Source of the DNA: Mycoplasma yeatsii
GTDB lineage: Bacteria > Bacillota_I > Bacilli_A > Mycoplasmatales > Mycoplasmataceae
DNA length: 64,000 nt
Reading direction: 5' to 3' (one strand)
Assembly: GCF_030815295.1 (NCBI RefSeq)
Contig: NZ_JAUSWP010000001.1
Shown piece by piece: positions 1-10,507 of the stretch (position 1 is the stretch's first letter; each line of letters begins with the position of its first letter). The position numbers and the translations under genes are program-made. The notes beneath the pieces are model-generated. The model searched no databases, was not told the origin of the DNA, and saw only the letters and a program-made list of their open reading frames with translations.

Positions 1-2905
1 TTGAGCGTTATCAGATTTAACTTGGATTTTTAATTTTCCATCTCTATTTGAAAGAACATTAAAACTTTCAACAGTAAATCCAGGAAGTTTAACTTGGTTA
101 TCTTTAATAAATTTTTCAATGATTTTGTTTTGTTCATTTGAATTAAATGCTCCAGCATTGGTGTTTAAACCTAAACTTGCAATATCAGTTTTAATTGAAT
201 AATTAATTTCAACTTCACCTTGATATTGAGCGTTATCAGATTTAACTTGGATTTTTAATTTTCCATCTCTATTTGAAAGAACATTAAAACTTGCAACAGT
301 AAATCCAGGAAGTTTAACTTCGTTATCTTTAATAAATTCTTCAATGATTGTGTTTGAATCAGTTGAATTAAATGCTCCAGCATTAGTGTTTAAACCTAAA
401 CTTGCAATATCAGTTTTAACTGAATAAGTAATTTCAACTGTACCTTGGAATGAATTGTTGTTGTCTTTAACTTTAATTTTTAATTTTCCATCTCTATTTG
501 AAAGAACATTAAAACTTTCAACAGTAAATCCAGGAAGTTTAACTTCGTTATCTTTAATAAATTTTTCAATGATTTTGTTTTGTTCATTTGAATTAAATGC
601 TCCAGCATTAGTGTTTAAACCTAAACTTGCAATATCAGTTTTAATTGAATAATTAATTTCAACTTCACCTTGATATTGAGCGTTATCAGATTTAACTTTG
701 ATTTTTAATTTTCCATCTCTATTTGAAAGAACATTAAAACTTTCAACAGTAAATCCAGGAAGTTTAACTTGGTTATCTTTAATAAATTGTTCAATGATTT
801 TGTTTGAATCAGTTGAATTAAATGCTCCAGCATTAGTGTTTAAACCTAAACTTGCAATATCAGTTTTAATTGAATATGAAATTTCAACTGTACCTTGGAA
901 TGAATTGTTGTTGTCTTTAACTTTAATTTTTAATTTTCCATCTCTATTTGAAAGAACATTAAAACTTTCAACAGTAAATCCAGGAAGTTTAACTTCGTTA
1001 TCTTTAATAAATTTTTCAATGATTTTGTTTTGTTCATTTGAATTAAATGCTCCAGCATTAGTGTTTAAACCTAAACTTGCAATATCAGTTTTAATTGAAT
1101 AATTAATTTCAACTGTACCTTGGAATGAATTGTTGTTGTCTTTAACTTTGATTTTTAATTTTCCATCTCTATTTGAAAGAACATTAAAACTTGCAACAGT
1201 AAATCCAGGAAGTTTAACTTGGTTATCTTTAATAAATTTTTCAATGATTTTGTTTTGTTCATTTGAATTAAATGCTCCAGCATTAGTATTTAAACCTAAA
1301 CTTGCAATATCAGTTTTAACTGAATAAGTAATTTCAACTGTACCTTGGAATGAATTGTTGTTGTCTTTAACTTTGATTTTTAATTTTCCATCTCTATTTG
1401 AAAGAACATTAAAACTTTCAATAGTAAATCCAGGAAGTTTAACTTGGTTATCTTTAATAAATTTTTCAATGATTTTGTTTTGTTCATTTGAATTAAATGC
1501 TCCAGCATTAGTGTTTAAACCTAAACTTGCAATATCAGTTTTAATTGAATAATTAATTTCAACTTCACCTTGATATTGAGCGTTATCAGATTTAACTTGG
1601 ATTTTTAATTTTCCATCTCTATTTGAAAGAACATTAAAACTTGCAACAGTAAATCCAGGTAGTTTATCTTGATTATCTTTAATAAATTTTTCAATAATTT
1701 TGTTTGAATCAGTTGAATTAAATGCTCCAGCATTAGTGTTTAAACCTAAACTTGCAATATCAGTTTTAATTGAATATGAAATTTCAACTGTACCTTGGAA
1801 TGAATTGTTGTTGTCTTTAACTTTAATTTTTAATTTTCCATCTCTATTTGAAAGAACATTAAAACTTTCAACAGTAAATCCAGGAAGTTTAACTTCGTTA
1901 TCTTTAATAAATTTTTCAATGATTGTGTTTGAATCAGTTGAATTAAATGCTCCAGCATTAGTGTTTAAACCTAAACTTGCAATATCAGTTTTAATTGAAT
2001 AATTAATTTCAACTGTACCTTGGAATGAATTGTTGTTGTCTTTAACTTTGATTTTTAATTTTCCATCTCTATTTGAAAGAACATTAAAACTTGCAACAGT
2101 AAATCCAGGAAGTTTAACTTCGTTATCTTTAATAAATTTTTCAATGATTTTGTTTTGTTCATTTGAATTAAATGCTCCAGCATTAGTATTTAAACCTAAA
2201 CTTGCAATATCAGTTTTAACTGAATAAGTAATTTCAACTGTACCTTGGAATGAATTGTTGTTGTCTTTAACTTTGATTTTTAATTTTCCATCTCTATTTG
2301 AAAGAACATTAAAACTTTCAATAGTAAATCCAGGAAGTTTAACTTGGTTATCTTTAATAAATTTTTCAATGATTTTGTTTTGTTCATTTGAATTAAATGC
2401 TCCAGCATTAGTATTTAAACCTAAACTTGCAATATCAGTTTTAATTGAATAAGTAATTTCAACTGTACCTTGGAATGAATTGTTGTTGTCTTTAACTTTA
2501 ATTTTTAATTTTCCATCTCTATTTGAAAGAACATTAAAACTTTCAACAGTAAATCCAGGAAGTTTAACTTGGTTATCTTTAATAAATTTTTCAATGATTT
2601 TGTTTGAATCAGTTGAATTAAATGCTCCAGCATTAGTGTTTAAACCTAAACTTGCAATATCAGTTTTAACTGAATAAGTAATTTCAACTGTACCTTGGAA
2701 TGAATTGTTGTTGTCTTTAACTTTAATTTTTAATTTTCCATCTCTATTTGAAACAACATCAAAACTTGCAACAGTAAATCCAGGAAGTTTATCTTGATTA
2801 TCTTTAATAAATTTTTCAATAATTTTGTTTGAATCAGTTGAATTAAATGCTCCAGCATTAGTGTTTAAACCTAAACTTGCAATATCAGTTTTAATTGAAT
2901 ATGAA
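1..2905 (-). repeat. 225-bp (75-codon) intragenic tandem repeat array, >=12 units
   Basis: The marker string 'cttgcaatatcagtttta' recurs at about 225-bp steps from about position 175 to about 2875, 13 occurrences with exact period. Each unit is one 75-residue module. Units are near-identical at the DNA level but mix a few alternative cassettes: SDNAQYQGE versus DNNSFQGT, and NSNEQNKI versus NSTDSNKI. The array continues past the left edge. Confidence 0.95.
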
Positions 2906-3729
2906 ACATTAATTGAACCTTCGTAATTTATGTTGTTTTCAACAGTAATTTTTGCACCATTTTCAACTAATTCAAATTTTAATTGATCACGAGTAATTTT
3001 TACTGTATCTTGTTCTAATATTTCTTTATTTATTTCAAAAAATCTATCTAAAATAGTGTCTGGTTGGTTATTTACAAGTCCGCTTATATGAGATTCAATT
3101 GGTTGAAGTGTTGAAAATTGAGGTAGATTATATCTAAAATCAACTTCACCAACATAAAAAATAGAATTTGATTTTGCTTTAACTTTGATAGTTTTTTCTT
3201 GTTCATTAATTTGAACATCAAAGTTTTGTTTAATTTTTTCAGCATTAAAATCTTTGTTATCTAAAACATTTCTTTCAACTAATCTTTCAATAACTTTTTC
3301 TATGGTGCGCACTTCAAAAAGACCAAGATTTCGATTCTCTTCTTTTATTAGAGAATTGATGTTTGGTTTGTTAAATTTTATTTCTACTGAACCTTTAAGA
3401 AATTTACTTGATTTTTTAGCAGATATTGTCACACTAGGAACACGTGGGTTAAATTTAAATTCAACATCTTTAAGTTGAATATCTATATGTCATTTTTCTG
3501 TTTTTAAAATTTTACGTTGTCCATTTATAAGACCTAATATTTGTTCTTGATTTTCTGTATATAGAATTTTTAGAGAACGCATGTTCTCAGGAATATCATT
3601 GTTAAGGTTAACAGTTTTGGCGTCTAGTTTTCTTTTATTATGTAACACTCCTACCGTTACTCCAGCTACTGAACTAGAACTAACTAATAACCCGGCAATG
3701 ATGCTTAATAATTTACTTTTACTTGCCAT
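1..3729 (-). CDS. Giant repetitive variable surface protein, 5' part (C-terminus beyond window)
   Basis: The frame opens at ATG 3729 (MASKSKLLSIIAGLL...) and stays open to the left edge (1243 codons) when TGA is read as Trp. Residues about 5-30 form a hydrophobic signal/anchor without a lipobox Cys. A roughly 240-residue unique region follows, nearly identical to the N-terminus of the next gene downstream in coordinates. Then come at least 12 almost identical 75-residue modules (LNTNAGAFNS...KLPGF...GKLKIKVK...) resembling the 'lipoprotein 17-related variable surface protein' family. The start is fixed by homology to the other two minus-strand paralogues, all beginning MA(S/R)KGK/SKLL. No Shine-Dalgarno precedes it, and a poly-A tract with a -10-like box lies immediately upstream. 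By analogy with its neighbour a DUF285 array may follow off-window. Surface exposure is inferred from the family. Confidence 0.85.
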
Positions 3730-3780
3730 AAAATCTATTTTACTTGTTTTTTTTTTTTTTTTAAAGACCAGTTTATTAGG
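3730..3780 (-). promoter_or_regulatory. Poly-A (A16) promoter of the first surface gene, leaderless start
   Basis: On the coding strand a run of 16 A (plus-strand T 3747-3762) is followed by CAAG, then TAAAAT as a -10-like box, then 7 nt, then ATG. The run would lie between the -35 and -10 regions, the same architecture as the M. hyorhinis vlp promoters, where slippage of the A tract switches transcription. The -35 element is not clear (GGTCTTT just upstream). Confidence 0.6.
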
Positions 3781-3787
3781 TTTTTTG

Positions 3788-3836
3788 AAATATAAAAACA
3801 AAAATAGAGCCTATTAAACAATAAACTCTATTTTAT
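3788..3836 (-). terminator. Intrinsic terminator of the 2146-residue surface gene
   Basis: AAAATAGAG (3801-3809) pairs with CTCTATTTT (3826-3834). On the minus strand the stem lies just after the TAA at 3848 and is followed by a T-rich stretch. Confidence 0.6.
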
Positions 3837-3847
3837 GTTTTGAATTA

Positions 3848-6800
3848 TTAACTATTAGTTCTTAAAGAATTTCTAATTTTTTCAGGTAGTTTTTGATCTT
3901 TAAATTCAGCGTTAGCTCCAGAGTTAAAGTCTTTAAATTTTTCAGCGTCACTTATTGTTACATTTCATTTAGAAATATTTTGATTAAATGCTTTTGCGTT
4001 TTTAAACATTTCTTTCATATTTTCAACTTTTGAAACATCTCAAGCAGTGTATTTTGAACCATCTGCTTTTTGTTTTTCTTGAGTATTAATGTTTTGGTTG
4101 AAACTTGATGCACCACTAAACATTGATTCGATATCAGTTACTTTTGAAGTATTAAAGTGTGATATGTCTTGATTGAAACTTGATGCACCGGCAAACATTC
4201 GTTCCATATTAGTTACTTGAGAAGTATCAAATTTATCTCCTAGTGATTGGTTGAATGATTTTGCATTTAAAAACATACGTTGCATATTAGTTACTTTTGA
4301 AGTGTCAAATTTATCTCCAAGTGATTGGTTGAATGGTGTGTTGTAGAACATTAAACGCATACTTGTAACTTGTGAAGTGTCAAATTTATTACCAAGTGAT
4401 TGGTTGAATGAAATAGCATCATAGAACATATGATACATAGTTGTAACTTGAGAAGTATCAAATTTATCTCCTAGTGATTGGTTGAATGATTTTGCAGTAT
4501 CAAACATAGATTGCATATTAGTTACATTTTTAGTATCAAATTTATTTCCTAATGAGCTGTTGAAACTATGAGCTTGATGGAACATACTTTGCATAGTAGT
4601 TACTTTTGAAGTGTCGAATTTATCTCCTAGAGATTTGTTAAATTTTATGGCACTATGGAACATGCTTTGCATATTAGTTACATTTTTAGTGTTGAAATTA
4701 CCTCCTAGTGATTGGTTGAATAAACTAGCATTAGCGAACATGTTTTGCATTGTTTTAACGTTTGAAGTATCGAATTTATCTCCTAATGAACTGTTGAATT
4801 TGCTTGCTCCTGAGAACATATCCTTCATATTTTCAACTTTTGAAGTGTTGAAATTATTACCTAATACTTGGTTGAATTCTCTTGCTCCACTAAACATACC
4901 TTCCATTGTTGTAACTTTTGAAGTGTCAAATGAATTACCTAAAGATTTATTAAATACGTGTGCTTGATAGAACATTTGTTTCATATTAGTTACTTTAGAA
5001 GTATTAAATTTATCTCCTAATACTTGATTGAATGCTCTTGCTTCTTTGAACATACCTTCCATTGTTGTAACTTGGGAAGTGTTGAAATCATTACCTAATG
5101 AACTGTTGAATTTTTCTGCTCTTCAGAACATTCAGCTCATATCAGTTACTTTAGAAGTATTAAATTTACCTCCTAGTAATTGACTGAACACTTTTGCTTC
5201 AGCGAACATCTGACTCATATTTGTTACGTTTGAAGTGTTGAAATTATCTCCTAATACTTGATTGAATGCTCTTGCTTCTTTGAACATACCTTCCATTGTT
5301 GTAACTTGTGAAGTGTTAAATGAATTACCTAATGATTGGTTGAATTTTTCTGCTTTTCAGAACATTCAGCTCATATTAGTTACTTTAGAAGTGTTAAATT
5401 TACCTCCTAGTGATTGACTGAACACTTTTGCTTCAGCGAACATCTGACTCATATTTGTTACGTTTGAAGTGTTGAAATTATCTCCTAATACTTGGTTGAA
5501 TGCTCTTGCTTCTTTGAACATACCTTCCATTGTTGTAGCTTGTGAAGTGTTAAATGAATTACCTAATGATTGGTTGAATTTTTCTGCTTTTCAGAACATT
5601 CAGCTCATATTAGTTACTTTAGAAGTGTTGAATAAATTACCTAATGATTGGTTGAACACTCTTGCTCCACCGAACATAGATTCCATTGTTGTAACTTGTG
5701 AAGTGTTGAAATTATTTCCCAATGATTTATTAAATGAATTTGCATGGTAGAACATTTGTTTCATGTTAGTTACTTTTGAAGTGTTGAATTTATCACCTAA
5801 TACTTGGTTGAATGCTTTTGCTTCTTGGAACATACCTTCCATTGTTGTAGCTTGTGAAGTGTTAAATGAATTACCTAATGATTGGTTGAATTTTTCTGCT
5901 TTTCAGAACATTCATCTCATATCAGTCACTTTAGAAGTGTTGAATTTATTACCTAAAGATCCATTGAATACTTTTGCTTCACCAAACATAGATTCCATTG
6001 TTGTAACTAATGATGTGTCAAAGAAATTACCTAATGATTTATTAAATTTGTGAGCTTGATAGAACATTTCTTTCATATTAGTTACTTTAGAAGTGTTGAA
6101 ATTTTCGCCTAATACTTGATCAAATGATTTTGCTTCTTTGAACATACCTTCCATATCAGTTACATTTGAAGTGTTGAAATTATTACCTAAAGAACTATTG
6201 AATCTATGAGCTCTGTTGAACATAAAACTCATATTAGTTACTTTTGAAGTGATGAATTTATCTCCTAATGCTTGATTGAATTTAGTTGCATGTTGGAACA
6301 TAGACTTCATGTTTGTAACATTAGAAGTATCTCAACTTTCTAATCCTGAAATTGTTGCGTTTCTATTTCTTGTGAATGCAGATTCTAAACTATTTATAAA
6401 TGTAGGTAGGTTTGGAACTACTTTATTTGTATCTTCATTAATTTTTTCTATTTGTCATTCACCAAAAGAATTTTTAAAGAATCCAATTCTTGTTAACTCT
6501 TTGTTTTTGTCTTTATAAGTAGCTTTTAAACCAAATTGAGCAGTAATTGTTCCAATAAATTTTTTGTTTTTTTCAGTTTTTCCGGTAATTGTTGCAGTAT
6601 TACCTTGAACTTGTATATTTAAATCATTTAAGCTTAAGTTTCATTTATTTAAACTGTTTATTGCTTTTAATATAGAATCACGATCATCTTTTTCTAACAC
6701 ATTTAAATAATCATTAGTTTGTTTTGATAATCTTAAATTTACTTGAATTGAACCTTGGTATTTATCATTACCATTGACTGTAATTGTTGCAATATTGTCA

Positions 6801-9800
6801 TTTACTTGAACTCGTAATTGTTGACGAGTAATTTTATGTGAATTTAATAAATTTGAATTTAATTCAATAAAACGGTTCAACACACTTTGAGTATCGTTGT
6901 TTTTAAGATCATTTATATCTTTTACAATTTTTTGAATTGTATTAAATTGATCTCTAACTGAATAATTAATTTCAACTGTACCTTGGAATGAATTGTTGTC
7001 AGCTTTTACTTGGATTTTTAATTTTCCATTACCATTTGAAAGAACATTAAAGCTATCTGCATTTAATCCAGGTAATTTATCTTTATTATTTTGAATAAAT
7101 TGACTAATGATTGCAGCCGGTGTATTTGAATTAAAAATTCCAGCATTTCTATTTAATCCATTAATTTCATTAATTTTTGTTTTAACTGTAAAGTTAAGTG
7201 TAATTTGACCTTGATATTTATCACTACCTACAACTTTAACAGTAACTTGAGTGTTTGATGCACTTCCAACAACTTGTAAGTTTTCTTTAGTTAAACCAGG
7301 TAGTTTTTGATTGTTTAATCTAATGAATTCTTGAATAATTTCATCTGTGTTATTTGAGTTAAATGCTCCAACGTTTGTTTGAACTCCTCTAACTTGATTA
7401 ATGAAAGTTCTAACTGAATAACTAATTTCAACTGTACCTTGATATTGAGTGTTATCAGATTTAACTGTAATTTTTAATTTTCCATTATTGTTTGATATAA
7501 CATCAAAATCATCTTTAGTTAAACCATATAGTTGAGTTTTATTCTTTTTAATAAACGCTTCGATAATTGCATTTTTTTCTGTTGAATCAAATGCTCCAGC
7601 ATCTTTATCTAAATTTAATGTAGAAATATCTTTTTTAATTGTAAAGTTAATTGTAATTTGACCTTTAAACTCATCGCTGTTTACAACTTTAACATTAACT
7701 GAATTAGCTGTTGGTGATCCTACAACTTCAAAATTATCTTTTGTTAGACCTTGTAATTGAGTGTTGTTTTGAATAAATGCATTGATGATTTGATCTTTAT
7801 TATATGAGTTAAATGATCCTGTATTTCTGCTTGTTACAACTGAATCAATGGCAATTCTAATTTTGAAGACAATTGTGATTGTTCCTTGGAATTTTGTATT
7901 GGTATTTTTTACTTTAACAGTTAATGAGTTTTCACCAATTTCACCAACTGGTTCTAGATCATTTCTAGTTAATCCGTTTAATTTATCACTGTTTTTTGAA
8001 ATAAAAGCATTGATGATTTGATCGGCATCTTTTGAATCAAATGATCCTGCATTTGTGTTTAATTGATCAATCTCTTCAATTTTTGTTTTAATTGTAAAGT
8101 TAATTGTAATTTGACCTTGATATTTATCACTACGTACAACTTTAACAGTAACTGAATTAGCTGTTGGTTCTCCTACAACTTGGAAGTTACTTTTTGTTAA
8201 ACCTTGTAGTTGTTGATTCTTTTCAATAAATGCATTGATGATTTGATCAAAATTATATGAATCAAAAGATCCAGCATTAGTATTTGGTGTTAATGAGTTA
8301 ATAACGGTTCTGATTTTAAAATTAATTGTAATTTGACCTTGGAATTTTGTATTGGTATTTTTTACTTTAACAGTTAATGAGTTTTCACCAATTTCACCAA
8401 CTGGTTCTAGATCATTTCTAGTTAATCCGCTTAACTTGTCACTGTTTTTTGAAATAAAAGCATTGATGATTTGATCAGCATCTTTTGAATCAAATGATCC
8501 TGCGTTTGTGTTTAATTGATCAATCTCTTCAATTTTTGTTTTAACTGTAAAGTTAAGTGTAATTTGACCTTGATATTTATCACTACCTACAACTTTAACA
8601 GTAACTTGAGTGTTTGATGCACTTCCAACAACTTGTAAGTTTTCTTTAGTTAAACCAGGTAGTTTTTGATTGTTTAATCTGATGAATTCTTGAATAATTT
8701 CATTTGTGTTGTTTGAGTTAAATGCACCAACATTAGTGTTTAATCCACTAATCTCATCAATTTTTGTTTTAACTGTAAAGTTAAGTGTAATTTGACCTTG
8801 ATATTTATCACTACCTACAACTTTAACAGTAACTTGAGTGTTTGATGCACTTCCAACAACTTGTAAGTTTTCTTTAGTTAAACCAGGTAGTTTTTCAGCA
8901 TTTAATCTAATGAATTCTTGAATAATTTCATCTGTATTATTTGAGTTAAATGCTCCAACGTTTGTTTGAACTCCATCAACTTGATTAATGAAAGTTCTAA
9001 CTGAATAACTAATTTCAACCGTACCTTGATATTGAGTGTTGTTGGCTTTAACTTTGATTTTTAAAACGTTGTTTTGATTAGTTAAAATATCAAAACTTGC
9101 AACACTAAATCCAGGAAGTTTTTGTTTGTTATCATTAATAAATTTTTCAATAATTGCATTTGCTTGGTTTGAATTAAATGCACCAGCATTTGTATTTAAT
9201 TCTAAAGTTGAAATGTCAGTTTTAACTAAATAATCAATTTCAATTTCACCTTGGAATGAATTGTTGTTGTCTACAACTTTAATTTTTAATTTTCCATTAC
9301 TATTTGAAACAACTTCAAAATCATTTCTAGTTAAACCAGGTAATTTAGCTTTATTTTTATTAATAAATGCTTCAATAATTGCATTAGCTTCATCCGAATC
9401 AAATGATCCAGCATTTGTTTCTAACTGTAAACTTGCAATATTAGTTTTAACTGAATATGAAACATTAATTGAACCTTCGTAATTTATGTTGTTTTCAACA
9501 GTAATTTTTGCTTCATTTTCAACTAATTCAAATTTTAATTGTTCACGAGTAATTTTTACTGTATCTTGTTCTAATATTTCTTTATTTATTTCAAAGAATT
9601 TATCTAAAATAGTGTCTGGTTGATCATCTACAAGTCCATTTATTTGAGTTTCAATTGATTGAAGTGTTGAAAATTGAGGTAGATTATAACTAAACTCAAC
9701 TTCACCAACATAAAAAATAGAATCTGATTTTGCTTTAACTTTGATAGTTTTTTGTTGTTCATTAATTTGAATATCAAAGTTTTGTTTAATTTTTTCAGCA

Positions 9801-10288
9801 TTAAAATCTTTGTTATCTAAGACATTAATTTCAACTAATCTTTCAATAACTTTTTCTATGGTGCGCACTTCAAAAATACCAAGATTTCGGCTCTCTTCTT
9901 TTATTAGAGAACTAATGTTTGGTTTGTTAAATTTTATTTCAACTGAACCTTTAAGAAACTTGCTTGATTTTTTAGCAGAAATTGTCACACTAGGAACAAC
10001 ACTTGGGTTAAATTTAAATTCAACATCTTTAAGTTCAATTTCTATATGTGATTTTTCTGTTCTTAAAATCTTACGTTGTACATTTATTTGATCTAATATA
10101 AGTTGTTGATTTTCAGTATATAGAATTTTTAGAGAACGTACGTTCTCAGGAATATCATTGGTAAGGTTAAGAGTTTTGGCGTCTAGTTTTCTTTTATTAT
10201 GTAACACTCCTACCGTTACTCCAGCTACTGAACTAGAACTAACTAATAACCCGGCAATGATGCTTAATAATTTACCTTTACTTGCCAT
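3848..10288 (-). CDS. 2146-residue chimeric variable surface protein (Lipoprotein_17-like modules + DUF285/PARCEL array)
   Basis: A single frame runs from ATG 10288 to TAA 3850-3848, interrupted only by TGA (Trp) codons such as the one at 6640-6638. Order: hydrophobic anchor (about 5-30), unique N-terminal region (to about 270), eleven ~72-residue modules of the form NAG(A/S)F(N/D)S...I(I/V)..F, one related DLKNNDxxSVLNRF module and a linker ending IGFFKNSFGEW. About 31 copies of a 26-residue DUF285 (BspA-like LRR, PARCEL) repeat of the form FNQSLGxKFDTSKVTNMxxMFxxA follow. Known biology: DUF285 proteins in the mycoides cluster are repeat-variable surface proteins. The modules are more diverged than in the left-hand paralogue, although segments near 7885-8110 and 8350-8575 are almost identical. 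It shares its N-terminal ~250 residues with that paralogue, implying duplication or gene conversion. Confidence 0.88.
3900..6340 (-). repeat. 78-bp DUF285/PARCEL repeat array (~31 units)
   Basis: Units of 26 codons with invariant core TSKVTNM..MF and variable residues between, all in the frame of the 2146-residue protein. Nearly identical blocks recur (for example around 5040-5290, 5280-5530 and 5520-5600), suggesting multi-unit duplications. Confidence 0.9.
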
Positions 10289-10345
10289 AACAATTTTATT
10301 TTACTTCTTTTTTTTTTTTTTTTGAACACGATAAGATTAAGAATT
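10289..10345 (-). promoter_or_regulatory. Poly-A (A16) promoter of the 2146-residue surface gene
   Basis: Coding strand: ATCGTGTTC, A16 (plus-strand T 10308-10323), GAAG, TAAAAT, then about 9 nt to ATG 10288. No Shine-Dalgarno. Same layout as the first paralogue, consistent with length-dependent transcription and leaderless mRNA. Confidence 0.6.
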
Positions 10346-10467
10346 TTACAAATTTTAAAGCTCAAATATTTAAAAGTTACATTCTAATATGAAGTGTAAT
10401 GTAACAACTATTTTTGCAAAATAAACTACCTAAATATAATTGATTAAATATTTCAAATTCAATGTAG

Positions 10468-10506
10468 ATGAATATAAAAAAAATAGAGTTTAATAACTCT
10501 ATTTTT
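10468..10506 (-). terminator. Intrinsic terminator of the 1094-residue surface gene
   Basis: AAATAGAGTT (10481-10490), loop TAAT, AACTCTATTT, followed on the minus strand by a T run. It sits just after TAG 10510-10508. Confidence 0.75.
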
Positions 10507-10507
10507 A

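Noticed and set aside
455..2677. A ladder of 65-residue plus-strand open frames repeating every 225 bp
   Set aside because: They are antisense shadows of the minus-strand tandem repeat. No start signals, and their periodicity equals that of the real gene.
1..2905. Regular repeats suggestive of a CRISPR array
   Set aside because: No unique spacers; the repeats are in-frame 75-codon protein modules.
3569..3801. Longer start of the first surface gene at 3801 (MFLYFKKPNKLVFKKKKKTSKIDF)
   Set aside because: It reads through the homopolymer tract. Paralogues start at MA(S/R)KGK, and the poly-A lysine run would vary in frame.
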